From the NCBI RefSeq assembly GCF_029240175.1, contig NZ_JARBTM010000021.1, positions 1 to 44,586 on the forward strand: a stretch of DNA of 44,586 nt, given 5' to 3'. The stretch is from Anaerosolibacter sp. GTDB lineage: Bacteria > Bacillota > Clostridia > Peptostreptococcales > Thermotaleaceae. The notes beneath the pieces were generated by a model, which did no database searches, was not told the DNA's origin, and saw nothing but the letters and a program-made list of their open reading frames with translations. The position numbers and the translations under genes were made by a program. Shown in pieces: positions 1 through 8,982 of the stretch. The number at the start of each line of letters is the position of its first letter. Position 1 is the stretch's first letter.

Positions 1-97
1 GGGTCACACCTGTTCCCATACCGAACACAGAAGTTAAGCCCTTCAGCGCTGATGGTACTTAGGGGGTAGCCCCTTGGGAGAGTAGGTCGTCGCTGGT
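1..97 (+). rRNA. rrf: 5S ribosomal RNA, 3' part
   Basis: The segment carries the conserved 5S core (CCGAACACAGAAGTTAAGCCC) near the start and the usual loop and 3' helix GGGAGAGTAGGTCGTCGC at its end. The first roughly 20 bases of the gene lie before the window, so it is partial. It marks the distal end of an rRNA operon. No tRNA follows it. The exact 3' end is estimated to within a few bases. Confidence 0.93.
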
Positions 98-110
98 TAC
101 AGAAGTACAT

Positions 111-156
111 AAAGAACGCAAGACGAAGAAGAGTCGTCTTGCGTTCTTTCTTTTTT
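111..156 (+). terminator. rRNA operon terminator
   Basis: A 16-bp perfect stem (111-126 with 134-149) with a 7-base loop is followed by a T-rich tract. It sits 14 bases after the 5S gene, as expected for an intrinsic terminator of the rRNA operon. Confidence 0.9.
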
Positions 157-180
157 GATAAAGGATACGGCATAAATGTC

Positions 181-288
181 GCAGATCAAGATCGAGATCG
201 AGATTAAGATTAAGATAAGAACCGTACGGGCGGGGAAACCCGCGCCCCTACCGCCTTTACTCGATCTCAGTCTTGATCTCGATCTTGC
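181..288. repeat. Composite palindrome with GATCRA hexamer arms
   Basis: The left arm (184-219) is a degenerate tandem of GATCAA/GATCGA/GATTAA hexamers. The right arm (261-286) is the same hexamer family on the opposite strand. Between them is a GC-rich core with the hairpin GCGGG-GAAA-CCCGC. The core differs strongly in composition from the flanks. Two other intergenic elements here (8676-8784 and 30487-30546) share the plan but use other repeat units. It resembles a non-coding mobile or REP-like element; no ORF fits it. Confidence 0.6.
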
Positions 289-391
289 TACGTAGTAATT
301 ATCTTTTTCGTAGTTTCCCAGGTATTTTGTACTTTTGATAAAAATAAGATATAATGTAGAAATAACAAGAATGCATAAAAGGAAGTATAAT

Positions 392-616
392 ATGAGGAAA
401 ACGATACAAGGTAAAAAAGTATTGGAAGCACCCCTATTGTTTAATCGGTATGTGTGTCCAGGGTGTATGGAGGACACAGGGTTTCGGATCATTAAGAATG
501 AATCTGTGAATGAAGATTATGAAGATATGGCTTGCCCCATTCGATTCTATGCCCTTTGCAGCAAATGTAAGGTGATTGTATCCTATGTAAAAGACTTGAG
601 TGCAAAGAAAAAATAG
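392..616 (+). CDS. Small zinc-ribbon-like protein, hypothetical
   Basis: This encodes a 74-residue protein with two cysteine pairs, CPGC near residue 22 and CSKC near residue 57, spaced as in a single zinc ribbon. The start at 392 is chosen because AAAGGAAG lies 7-13 bases upstream; earlier in-frame ATGs (335, 371) lack a ribosome site. It stands alone between the rRNA operon and the dha regulator and ends at a strong terminator. No specific function can be named. It could bind nucleic acid or a protein partner. Confidence 0.6.
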   Translation: MRKTIQGKKVLEAPLLFNRYVCPGCMEDTGFRIIKNESVNEDYEDMACPIRFYALCSKCKVIVSYVKDLSAKKK

Positions 617-653
617 TTGATGGACTAAAATTTGGTCCATCAACTATTTTTTG
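611..653 (+). terminator. Intrinsic terminator
   Basis: A 15-bp perfect stem (611-625 with 635-649) is followed by a T run, ending the small zinc-ribbon gene. The stem begins inside the stop region. Confidence 0.88.
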
Positions 654-745
654 CATAATACACAAAAGAATATTCTGAAAAATACACATAAGTATGATAA
701 ACTAGATAAACATAAGGGGATATTTCCACAAAGGGGATGGTTTTT

Positions 746-2779
746 TTGGAACATAGAAAGAGAATCACGATTGCACATAACAGAGGTATTCATGCAAGGG
801 TAGCAGCTGCATTGACTTATAAGGGAAGTGAAATCAATAGAAAATATGATGTATATATATGGATACAGAAGACAAATGAGGATATAAAAATCCCTATTAC
901 CAGTATGGTGGCATTAACAAGCTTAAGCATAAGGAAGGGTGATGAGATTGTCCTTATTTGTGAAGGAGAAAGGGGACAAGAGGCCCTAGAAGAAATATCA
1001 GAATATCTGATAGATCAAATCGACCTTAGCCATGTCAGTGCTGATGAAGTAGATAAGGTAATTGACAAGACCACACTGACCAGCGAAAAAATCTTTGAAA
1101 GTTTATCTAACGGTATTATGGTTGTGGATGAAAATAATGTAATTACCATATTTAATAAGGCAGCGGAAAGAATTACGGGGTTAAAGCGGGAAAGTATGAT
1201 TGGCCATCAAGCCCATAAAGTATTGGAGGATTCAAAACTCCACAGGGTACTTCAAACAGGAGAGGAAATGAAAAGTGATCGACAAGTGATTGGAAAAACG
1301 ATGATTATCACCAATCGATCTCCTATCATTGTGGAGGGTAAAATCATAGGTGCTGTTGCTGTATTTCAAGATATATCTGAAGTAGAAAGACTATCCCATG
1401 AACTGGAGTCCGTAAAGGAAATAAAGGAGAGATTCGGTACCATTTTAGCGCATACCCATGATGCTATTTCTATGATTGATGAGCACGGAAAGATTACCTA
1501 TGTTAACCCGACATTTGAAAGAATATGGCATGTTGAGAAAGGCTGTATTTTGGGAAAGAATATGGTCGATGTATTGCCCGCGGATGTGACAGGAAGGGTA
1601 CTAAAGAGCGGAAAAAAGGAATTAGGGGTACCTATTCAAACAGCACACCATACAAAAATTATTACCAATGCCACCCCTATATTTATTGATGGAAAAATGA
1701 AAGGGGTCATATCTACAGGGAAAGAAATCACTGAGCTTCAACAAATGATGAAAAAGCTTGAGGAAGCAGAGGAAAAAATAGAGTATTTTCAACAGGAGCT
1801 TTCACGAAATCAAAGAATTGAAGAGGCTTTTCATAGCATTATTGGGAGCAGCGGGACATTAAGGGAAGTTTTGACCATGGCTTCAAAGGCAGCCAAAACA
1901 TCGTCTACCATCTTAATTCGCGGGGAGAGTGGTACAGGAAAAGAACTATTGGCCAGAGCAATACATCAGGCTAGTGAAAAAAAGAATAGGCCATTTATCC
2001 GGGTGAACTGTGCAGCTATCCCTGAAAATCTGCTGGAAAGTGAATTGTTTGGTCATGAAAAGGGCGCTTTTACCGGGGCGATAAAAACAAAACTAGGTAA
2101 GTTTGAATTGGCCAATCAAGGTACAATTTTCTTGGATGAAATTGGGGATATGAATCGGGATTTACAGGTAAAGCTGCTGCGTGTACTACAGGAACGGGAA
2201 TTCGAAAGAGTAGGCGGTCTTGAGGTCATCAGAGTAAATGTAAGAGTCATTGCGGCAACCAATAAAAAGTTGGAGGAAATGTTAGCCAAGGGAACATTTC
2301 GAGAAGATTTATATTATCGATTGAACGTAATCCCGATCACATTACCGCCCCTGAGGGAAAGAAAAGGGGATATTCCTTTACTGGCAGAGCATTTTATTGA
2401 AAAGATTTGTAGTAGAGAAGATGCAGCATTAAAGGAAATTACAAGGGAAGCACTAAATGCTTTAGAGGTCTATGATTGGCCAGGGAATATTAGAGAATTA
2501 GAGAACATTATTGAGAGAGGCTTGGCTTTAGGTGAAGGGCCAAAGTTATGTGTGGATACTTTACCTAGCTATATTCGGGGAAAAGAAAGCATCCAATCTC
2601 AAGAATTGATTCACCTTATTCATGATGATGTCGTACCTCTGGAGGTGTATGAGAAACAAATCATTCAGCGGGCACTAGAAAAACATAAAACCTTTAATCG
2701 AGCAGCAAAGGCATTGGGTATTACCCATAGAACCGTTGCCTTAAAAGCGAGAAAATATCAGTTAATCAAGGAGAGTTGA
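746..2779 (+). CDS. Sigma-54 activator with N-terminal HPr domain (DhaR-like)
   Basis: A 677-residue bacterial enhancer-binding protein. Order of domains: HPr-like domain (about 1-90) with GIHAR, His16 matching the HPr phosphorylation histidine and Ser53 matching HPr Ser46; PAS (about 110-215); PAS (about 225-330); a short coiled coil; AAA+ sigma-54 domain from about 360 with Walker A GESGTGKE (about 392), GAFTGA (about 439) and Walker B IFLDEIGD; Fis-type HTH at the C-terminus. The TTG at 746 is preferred over the ATG at 737 because AAGGGG abuts that ATG but is 9 bases from the TTG, and the shorter start gives a normal HPr length. It precedes the dha operon and its -24/-12 promoter, so it is the likely activator. 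Control by PTS phosphorylation is inferred. Confidence 0.9.
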   Translation: MEHRKRITIAHNRGIHARVAAALTYKGSEINRKYDVYIWIQKTNEDIKIPITSMVALTSLSIRKGDEIVLICEGERGQEALEEISEYLIDQIDLSHVSADEVDKVIDKTTLTSEKIFESLSNGIMVVDENNVITIFNKAAERITGLKRESMIGHQAHKVLEDSKLHRVLQTGEEMKSDRQVIGKTMIITNRSPIIVEGKIIGAVAVFQDISEVERLSHELESVKEIKERFGTILAHTHDAISMIDEHGKITYVNPTFERIWHVEKGCILGKNMVDVLPADVTGRVLKSGKKELGVPIQTAHHTKIITNATPIFIDGKMKGVISTGKEITELQQMMKKLEEAEEKIEYFQQELSRNQRIEEAFHSIIGSSGTLREVLTMASKAAKTSSTILIRGESGTGKELLARAIHQASEKKNRPFIRVNCAAIPENLLESELFGHEKGAFTGAIKTKLGKFELANQGTIFLDEIGDMNRDLQVKLLRVLQEREFERVGGLEVIRVNVRVIAATNKKLEEMLAKGTFREDLYYRLNVIPITLPPLRERKGDIPLLAEHFIEKICSREDAALKEITREALNALEVYDWPGNIRELENIIERGLALGEGPKLCVDTLPSYIRGKESIQSQELIHLIHDDVVPLEVYEKQIIQRALEKHKTFNRAAKALGITHRTVALKARKYQLIKES

Positions 2780-2799
2780 TAAAATTTATCAACTCTTTT
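2773..2799 (+). terminator. Terminator of the activator gene, possible operator
   Basis: An almost perfect palindrome (11-bp arms, 2773-2783 and 2785-2795) followed by TTTT overlaps the stop codon. The same TTGATA/TATCAA words recur at 2805-2812 and upstream of the glpP promoter, so it might also be an activator site for dhaK. Confidence 0.55.
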
Positions 2800-2922
2800 C
2801 TAATTGTTGATAAAAAATGCTAGGGCGTTGTGAGGGGTCTTCAGCAGGCAAAAACAAATTTAAAAAGACAATGGGAGTATTGGGAATATATCCAAGCCAA
2901 AAGAACGCTTAATCTTTTATTT

Positions 2923-2938
2923 TGGCATAAAGATTGCT
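2923..2938 (+). promoter_or_regulatory. Sigma-54 (-24/-12) promoter of the dha operon
   Basis: TGGCATAAAGATTGCT matches the consensus TGGCAC-N5-TTGCW with GG and GC exactly 12 bases apart. Predicted start of transcription is about 2949, giving a 5' leader of about 100 bases before dhaK. The gene just upstream encodes a sigma-54 activator, as expected. Confidence 0.85.
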
Positions 2939-3051
2939 TATTTCTAGATTCAGGTATTAGGCTAGGGGGATAAGCATATATTTTTCCAGACAAAGAAATT
3001 GTCATACTAACTTACCATGAGGTAAGTAGAATAGAAAAGGGGGATTTTTCT

Positions 3052-4047
3052 ATGAAAAAAATTATTAACCATCCAGAGGCAGTCGTAGAGGAAATGTTGG
3101 AAGGCGTTGTAAAAGCACATCCACAGTATGTAAGAAAATTAGAAGGCTTTAATGTCCTTGTCCGTGCCAATGGGCCTGTTAATGGTAAGGTTGCTTTGGT
3201 TAGCGGTGGTGGAAGCGGTCATGAACCATCCCATGGTGGTTTTGTAGGTAGAGGTATGCTGGACGGTGCTGTGGCAGGGGCTGTATTTACATCACCTACA
3301 CCAGATCAGGTTTTTGAAGCTGTAAAGGCTGTGGATGGCGGTGCAGGTGTGCTATTGGTTATTAAGAACTATACTGGTGATATTATGAACTTTGAGATGG
3401 CAGCAGAAATGGCAGACATGGAAAGCATTAAGGTGGCTAGTGTCGTTGTAAATGATGACGTGGCTGTAGAGAACAGTACTTGGACCACGGGGCGCAGAGG
3501 AATTGCAGGAACAGTTTTTATTCATAAAATTGCAGGAGCTGCAGCTGAAAAGGGAATGGATTTAGATGAGGTAAAAAGAGTAGCAGAGAAAACCATCGCC
3601 AATGTTCGTTCCATGGGGATGTCATTAACACCTTGTACAGTACCAGCAGCAGGAAAGCCAAGCTTTGAACTGGCTGAAAATGAAATGGAAGTAGGTTTAG
3701 GGATCCATGGAGAACCAGGAACCCATAGAGATGAGATCAAAACTGCTGATGAAATAACAACGCATCTTGTAGAAAAAATCCTAGAAGATATAGACTATTC
3801 ACAAAGTGAAGTGGCTCTATTAATCAATGGCTTGGGTGGCACACCATTAATGGAATTATATATCATGAATAGAAAAGTAAGTAGCATCTTAGCGGAAAAA
3901 GGTATCAAGGTTTATAAAACTTTGGTAGGAAACTTCATGACCTCCCTTGAGATGGCCGGCGCTTCTGTTTCAATACTAAAACTTGATGAAGAATTAAAAG
4001 AATTATTGGATGCTACAGCAGATACCCCTGCATTTACACAATTATAA
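3052..4047 (+). CDS. dhaK: Dihydroxyacetone kinase, substrate-binding subunit DhaK
   Basis: A 331-residue DhaK. It binds dihydroxyacetone covalently through a histidine hemiaminal and hands it to DhaL for phosphorylation. Visible hallmarks are the N-terminal GGGSGHEPSHGG loop and GIHGEPG, in which His219 is the expected covalent residue (E. coli His218). Length is normal for the family. It is the first gene after the sigma-54 promoter and has a strong GGGGG ribosome site. It acts in the cytoplasm; its product DHAP enters glycolysis. Confidence 0.97.
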   Translation: MKKIINHPEAVVEEMLEGVVKAHPQYVRKLEGFNVLVRANGPVNGKVALVSGGGSGHEPSHGGFVGRGMLDGAVAGAVFTSPTPDQVFEAVKAVDGGAGVLLVIKNYTGDIMNFEMAAEMADMESIKVASVVVNDDVAVENSTWTTGRRGIAGTVFIHKIAGAAAEKGMDLDEVKRVAEKTIANVRSMGMSLTPCTVPAAGKPSFELAENEMEVGLGIHGEPGTHRDEIKTADEITTHLVEKILEDIDYSQSEVALLINGLGGTPLMELYIMNRKVSSILAEKGIKVYKTLVGNFMTSLEMAGASVSILKLDEELKELLDATADTPAFTQL

Positions 4048-4056
4048 TATGTTCAT

Positions 4057-4093
4057 GGATTTAGGAACAGGAGAAATCCCTGTTCCTAAATCC
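4057..4093 (+). promoter_or_regulatory. Intercistronic hairpin between dhaK and dhaL
   Basis: A perfect 15-bp stem (4057-4071 with 4079-4093) with a 7-base loop fills most of the 83-base gap. There is no T run, so it is more likely an mRNA-stabilising or processing element, or a weak terminator, than a full stop. It would allow DhaK to be made in excess of DhaL. Confidence 0.6.
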
Positions 4094-4130
4094 TATCTAT
4101 TCTAGAATTCTGTAGGCAGGAAGGAGATAT

Positions 4131-4769
4131 ATGATGATGACAAGAGATCAATTGCTGAAAGTTATAGAGGAAATTACTATTGTTATTGAAGAAAATAAGG
4201 TTCATTTAACGGATTTAGACCAGGCCATAGGGGATGGAGATCACGGAATTAACTTAAACAGAGGCTTTAGAGCTGTAAAGGAAAAGTTAGAGTCTCTAAG
4301 AGACAAGGATTGTGGGACCATATTAAAGACTGCTGCCATGAGCTTAATCTCTACTGTAGGAGGTGCATCTGGTCCTCTCTATGGAACGGCATTTATGAAG
4401 GCAGGGGCAGTGGTTGCAGGAAAAGAGTACATCTCTGTAGAAGACAGTATCAAAATGTTTGATGAGGCAATTCAAGGAATTATTGCCAGGGGTAAGGCAA
4501 GCCGTGGAGATAAGACCATGCTGGATGTGCTGGTTCCGGCCTTTGAGGCATGGAAAGTAGCCTTTGAAGAAGGAGAAAGTACGGAAAAAGCAAGTGAAAA
4601 AATGTTAGGGGCAGCCTATCAAGGGCTGGAATATACCAAGACCATCATTGCAAAAAAAGGAAGAGCCAACTACTTAGGGGAAAGAAGTATTGGACATCAG
4701 GACCCCGGTGCTACCTCCAGCTGCATCATATTAAAGACGATTGTTGATGTGATGGCAAAGGGGGAATAG
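4131..4769 (+). CDS. dhaL: Dihydroxyacetone kinase, nucleotide-binding subunit DhaL
   Basis: A 212-residue DhaL. In PTS-type systems it holds a tightly bound ADP that is rephosphorylated by DhaM and used on DhaK-bound dihydroxyacetone. DQAIGDGDHGINL near residue 30 supplies the Mg/ADP aspartates, and GGASGPLYGT and the C-terminal DPGATS region fit the family. The start has AAGGAGAT spaced 4-9 bases before a run of three ATGs; the first is used here. dhaM begins two bases after its stop. Confidence 0.96.
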   Translation: MMMTRDQLLKVIEEITIVIEENKVHLTDLDQAIGDGDHGINLNRGFRAVKEKLESLRDKDCGTILKTAAMSLISTVGGASGPLYGTAFMKAGAVVAGKEYISVEDSIKMFDEAIQGIIARGKASRGDKTMLDVLVPAFEAWKVAFEEGESTEKASEKMLGAAYQGLEYTKTIIAKKGRANYLGERSIGHQDPGATSSCIILKTIVDVMAKGE

Positions 4770-4771
4770 GG

Positions 4772-5164
4772 ATGGTAGGAATCGTAATCGTTTCCCATAG
4801 CAATAAGGCAGCCCAGGGAATCAAAGAGCTTAGTATTCAGATGATCCAATCACCAGTACAGGTAATTGATGCGGGCGGCATGGTCGATGGAGATATCGGA
4901 ACAGATGCAAATAGAATTAAAGATGCCATTGAAAAAGCCGATGATGGAGATGGTGTTGTGGTATTGGTAGATTTAGGCAGCGCCATCATGAGTACAGAAA
5001 TGGCCATAGAGTTTTTAGATAGGGAGCAGAGAGAAAGGGTTGTTATTGCCGATGGACCTATTTTAGAAGGTGCCATTGCAGCTTCCCTTCAGGCGTCTAT
5101 AGGCGGCACCTTAGTTCAAGTAAAAGGAGCTGCAGAGGAATGCAGAGAGGTTAGCAAGCTATAG
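4772..5164 (+). CDS. dhaM: PTS-dependent DHA kinase phosphotransferase subunit DhaM (EIIA domain only)
   Basis: A 130-residue protein of the mannose-type EIIA fold. It receives phosphate from HPr and passes it to ADP on DhaL. IVIVSHS places the acceptor at His9. VDLGSAIMSTEMA is the usual second motif. Some DhaM proteins carry HPr and EI domains in the same chain; this one is the EIIA domain alone, and a separate HPr gene follows 13 bases later. Tight spacing to dhaL implies translational coupling. Confidence 0.95.
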   Translation: MVGIVIVSHSNKAAQGIKELSIQMIQSPVQVIDAGGMVDGDIGTDANRIKDAIEKADDGDGVVVLVDLGSAIMSTEMAIEFLDREQRERVVIADGPILEGAIAASLQASIGGTLVQVKGAAEECREVSKL

Positions 5165-5177
5165 AAAGGATGAAATT

Positions 5178-5444
5178 ATGCTGGAGAGAACCATTGAGAT
5201 ACAGAACAGAGAAGGTTTCCATGCTAGACCAGCCACAGTATTAATCAAAGAGGCTAGTAAATATGGCAGCAATATTGAAATTGAGCACAATGGCAGGCTT
5301 GTAAGCTGTAAAAGCATTATTTCATTAATGACTTTAAAGGCCAAACAAGGGGATACGGTTAAAGTTTATGTCTATGGAGATGACGAGGGTGAAGCCATGG
5401 ATAGTATCACCAGTCTATTTAATAATAGGTTTGGAGAAGAGTAG
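5178..5444 (+). CDS. ptsH: HPr phosphocarrier protein
   Basis: An 88-residue HPr. GFHARPA gives His15, phosphorylated by enzyme I, and CKSIISL gives Ser46, the HPr kinase site used for carbon catabolite signalling in Firmicutes. It is the last gene of the dha operon and probably feeds DhaM. Because Ser46 is kept, it could also serve as the cell's general HPr; no other free HPr gene is in the window, and ptsI is 35 kb away. Confidence 0.94.
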   Translation: MLERTIEIQNREGFHARPATVLIKEASKYGSNIEIEHNGRLVSCKSIISLMTLKAKQGDTVKVYVYGDDEGEAMDSITSLFNNRFGEE

Positions 5445-5466
5445 AAAGAAAATTAACAAATAATTA

Positions 5467-5529
5467 TTATTGATACTTTTTACCAAGGGATATTAAACCG
5501 AAAAGAAGTAATGGAAAAAAGTATCAAAA
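5467..5529. promoter_or_regulatory. Candidate enhancer sites for the glpP promoter
   Basis: Two related motifs in opposite orientation (5467-5484 and 5513-5529) share TTGATACTTTTT and its exact complement AAAAAGTATCAA. They lie about 60-105 bases upstream of the -24 element, a normal place for an enhancer-binding protein. Very similar words occur upstream of the chemoreceptor promoter near 13.8 kb. Binding is inferred only. Confidence 0.5.
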
Positions 5530-5578
5530 GATAGAATGGTGAACATGAAAAATACTGAAAATTACTACAATTAAATAT

Positions 5579-5594
5579 TGGCATGTAAATTGCA
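5579..5594 (+). promoter_or_regulatory. Sigma-54 (-24/-12) promoter of the glpP operon
   Basis: TGGCATGTAAATTGCA fits the consensus in all key positions, with GG and GC 12 bases apart. Transcription should start near 5605, only about 18 bases before the glpP ATG, with GGGGAGG between. Confidence 0.87.
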
Positions 5595-5622
5595 TCATAA
5601 AAGATCAAAGGGGAGGATAGGC

Positions 5623-6189
5623 ATGGGCAATAAATTTTATAGCAAGGTACAAGAAAGTCCTGTGATCGCAGCAGTAAATCATCCAGAGAAATTAGAACCA
5701 GCGATCCAATCACCCTGTGAAATCATATTTTTAATGGCAGGTAATATTTTTAATTTAAAAAATATTGTTGATAGGGTTAAACAAAAGAACATGTACATAT
5801 ATATACATATAGACTTAATGGAAGGCTTCTCAAAGGATGCCACAGCCCTAAAATATATCCATGACAATATTCAGCCTGATGGGATCATTACCACAAAGAG
5901 TAACCTCATAAAGATTGCCAAGGATATGAATATGTTTGCTATACAAAGGCTGTTCATTTTAGATTCTCTTTCTTTGGAGACGGGAATCAAATCTATTCAC
6001 CATACAAAGCCTGATGCCATAGAGATTTTACCAGGTATTATGCCCAAGATTATCAAAACCATCCATCAAGAGACGCGAATACCCGTCATTGCAGGGGGCC
6101 TTATACAGGATAAGGATGACGTGATAGAAAGCTTAAAGGCTGGTGCCATGGGCATTTCTACAAGCAAAGAAGAAATATGGGCTTTATAG
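5623..6189 (+). CDS. glpP: Glycerol-3-phosphate-responsive antiterminator GlpP
   Basis: A 188-residue RNA-binding antiterminator. In Bacillus, GlpP with glycerol-3-phosphate lets transcription pass leader terminators of glp genes. Typical family segments are SPVIAAVNHPEKLE at the N-terminus, IDLMEGFSKD, GIITTKSNLIKIA, IEILPGIMPKII and PVIAGGLI near the end. The start is the ATG at 5623 with GGGGAGG upstream; an in-frame ORF extending back to 5578 would cover the promoter. A likely target is the leader terminator before the GlpA-like gene at 8867-8919. Confidence 0.93.
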   Translation: MGNKFYSKVQESPVIAAVNHPEKLEPAIQSPCEIIFLMAGNIFNLKNIVDRVKQKNMYIYIHIDLMEGFSKDATALKYIHDNIQPDGIITTKSNLIKIAKDMNMFAIQRLFILDSLSLETGIKSIHHTKPDAIEILPGIMPKIIKTIHQETRIPVIAGGLIQDKDDVIESLKAGAMGISTSKEEIWAL

Positions 6190-6203
6190 AAAAATTTTTT
6201 TAA

Positions 6204-6225
6204 AAAAGGTAAACGTTTACCTTTT
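6204..6225. promoter_or_regulatory. 22-bp perfect palindrome, cre-like
   Basis: A perfect 22-bp palindrome centred on CG between 6214 and 6215. Its middle, GGTAAACGTTTACC, matches 12 of 14 positions of the catabolite-responsive element TGWAANCGNTNWCA. Its position inside the operon, downstream of the sigma-54 promoter, would suit a CcpA roadblock. Another LacI-family operator is possible. Confidence 0.5.
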
Positions 6226-6259
6226 AGATATTCCATTTTATTTTAAGGAGGTGAAAAAA

Positions 6260-6640
6260 ATGAAAAACTTTAGAACTATGGTTGGCGGTGCCATCGCAGG
6301 TATGTTTGTCATGAGTGTATGGGGTGCATTTGCTGGGGCATATGGTATTGCTGGTGGTTGGTTTGCAGGTTTTGCCATCATCGGTACTATGTGGTTTATG
6401 AATCACTACGTGGGCGTGCTACACAACCCTGACGGAGGCGCATGGGTTGACATGGCATTAGCGATTGGTGTATGTGGTACATTAAGACCAGTATTTTCAG
6501 CAGGATCTATTACTCCTCTAGTGGAGTCAATCCCAACATTGGTGATTGTTATCCTAGGTGGTATGGCAGGAGGTATTGTTGCTGCAATGTTCCAAAAAGA
6601 TTTAGCGAAGAAGGAAGTTGAAGCGAAGGAAGAAGCTTAA
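6260..6640 (+). CDS. Small membrane protein, putative glycerol transporter subunit A
   Basis: A 126-residue protein with about four hydrophobic segments (about 6-24, 28-50, 62-80, 90-112) and a charged KE-rich tail. A perfect AAGGAGGTG fixes the start at 6260. It shares a block with the next gene: GG-W-AGF-I-GT-W...NH-VG, then GGAW-DMA. Both lie directly before glpK, where GlpF would be expected. I recall small proteins of the Listeria Lin0367/Lin0368 type being annotated as putative glycerol transporter subunits in similar operons. Transport is inferred from context; there are no aquaporin NPA motifs. Confidence 0.75.
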   Translation: MKNFRTMVGGAIAGMFVMSVWGAFAGAYGIAGGWFAGFAIIGTMWFMNHYVGVLHNPDGGAWVDMALAIGVCGTLRPVFSAGSITPLVESIPTLVIVILGGMAGGIVAAMFQKDLAKKEVEAKEEA

Positions 6641-6686
6641 CCATTTGAAAAAGTAGAAGTCATATAATTTGAAAGGGGGGTAAAAG

Positions 6687-7022
6687 ATGACAGCAGGATT
6701 GATGATTTCAACATTTGTGGGAGCGTTCATATTTCCATTCCTAATCAGCATGTGTTGGGGCAAAATGGTAGAGACATGGGGCGCCATAGGCGGGTGGATG
6801 GCAGCTGGCTTTATAGTTGGAACAACATGGGCTCTTAACCACGGAGTAGGAATGATATTCCAAACTGGTGGTGCGTGGATTGATATGGCATGGGCAGCAG
6901 GATTTGGATTATTAGCAGGAGGTATTTATTCAGGAGCAAGTCTTTCAAAAGCAATGCCAACGATTATTTCTTCAATTGTTGGTGGTACTATAGGAGCTTT
7001 TGTATTGGCAACTTTCCTATAA
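6687..7022 (+). CDS. Small membrane protein, putative glycerol transporter subunit B
   Basis: A 111-residue paralogue of the preceding gene, also with about four hydrophobic segments (about 5-23, 31-52, 65-85, 88-108). It keeps the shared core: GGWMAAGFIVGTTWALNHGVG followed by GGAWIDMAWA. The GAAAGGGGGG ribosome site is strong, and glpK starts 76 bases later. The pair probably forms a hetero-oligomeric carrier or channel for glycerol. That role rests on genomic position and internal homology, not on a proven activity. Confidence 0.75.
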   Translation: MTAGLMISTFVGAFIFPFLISMCWGKMVETWGAIGGWMAAGFIVGTTWALNHGVGMIFQTGGAWIDMAWAAGFGLLAGGIYSGASLSKAMPTIISSIVGGTIGAFVLATFL

Positions 7023-7080
7023 GACAGTTTAATAACGTACAACTATATCTTTGATATTCTGATAAACATCAGTACAATGA

Positions 7081-8598
<1,518 letters not shown>

Positions 8599-8626
8599 TT
8601 TTCATCCATCTTGGTGGATGATGGAT

Positions 8627-8668
8627 GCGGGGTTCAGGCCCGTTGTAAAATAGAGGCCTGAATTCCGC
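8627..8668 (+). terminator. Hairpin after glpK, probable terminator
   Basis: A 14-bp stem with two G-T pairs (8627-8640 with 8655-8668) follows a smaller hairpin at 8602-8621. No clear T run follows, so termination may be inefficient or factor-assisted. Confidence 0.45.
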
Positions 8669-8675
8669 AATCCCT

Positions 8676-8784
8676 AAGATAAGGCTGAGGTTAAGGTTAA
8701 GGTTGAAGTGCTTAGGGTATCGTATAGGGAAAACATACGAGGATAACCCTAGCTCTATTAGCCTCAACCTCAACCTTAACCTCA
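8676..8784. repeat. Composite palindrome with GTTRAG hexamer arms
   Basis: The left arm (about 8681-8707) repeats GTTAAG/GTTGAG-type hexamers. The right arm (about 8759-8783) holds the same family inverted. The centre (8710-8752) is itself an imperfect hairpin built on CTTAGGGT...ACCCTAG and CGTAT...ATACG. The plan matches 181-288 and 30487-30546, though the sequence differs. Confidence 0.55.
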
Positions 8785-8797
8785 TTCCAAAATGCTA

Positions 8798-8826
8798 TTT
8801 ATATCTTTGTGTAAATATAGTATAAT
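8798..8826 (+). promoter_or_regulatory. Sigma-A-type promoter of the GlpA-like operon
   Basis: A perfect -10 box TATAAT (8821-8826) lies 17 bases after TTTATA, a 4/6 match to TTGACA. The start would be near 8833, giving a 150-base leader that contains the terminator at 8867-8919. Confidence 0.6.
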
Positions 8827-8866
8827 GTATATATAACTTCATATTTGAGGGCTTGAGATCTGGAGA

Positions 8867-8919
8867 GCCGCATAAATTAACCTATGGAAAGATAGGTCTT
8901 AATTTGTGCGGCCTTTTTT
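8867..8919 (+). promoter_or_regulatory. Leader terminator, candidate GlpP antitermination target
   Basis: A 14-bp stem (8867-8880 with 8899-8912, one G-U pair) encloses a small inner hairpin CCTAT...ATAGG and ends in CCTTTTTT. It lies between the promoter and the coding region of the glycerol-phosphate oxidoreductase, the classical position for a GlpP-controlled terminator in Bacillus glpD. The antiterminator form has not been modelled. Confidence 0.65.
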
Positions 8920-8982
8920 ATTATATAAGAAAGAATATTAGATTATGATAACGTATTAAATTTTAATAAAGGGGGGCGTTTT

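Noticed and set aside
97-492. 131-residue minus-strand frame across the first palindrome
   Set aside because: Its apparent RSRSRLRS and LILILISIS runs are translations of the hexamer arrays, and it has no ribosome site.
737-745. ATG at 737 as start of the HPr-domain activator
   Set aside because: The ribosome site directly abuts it; the TTG at 746 has proper spacing and a normal HPr N-terminus.
6260-7022. Aquaporin-type glycerol facilitator
   Set aside because: The proteins are too short and have no NPA motifs; they are a different small membrane family.
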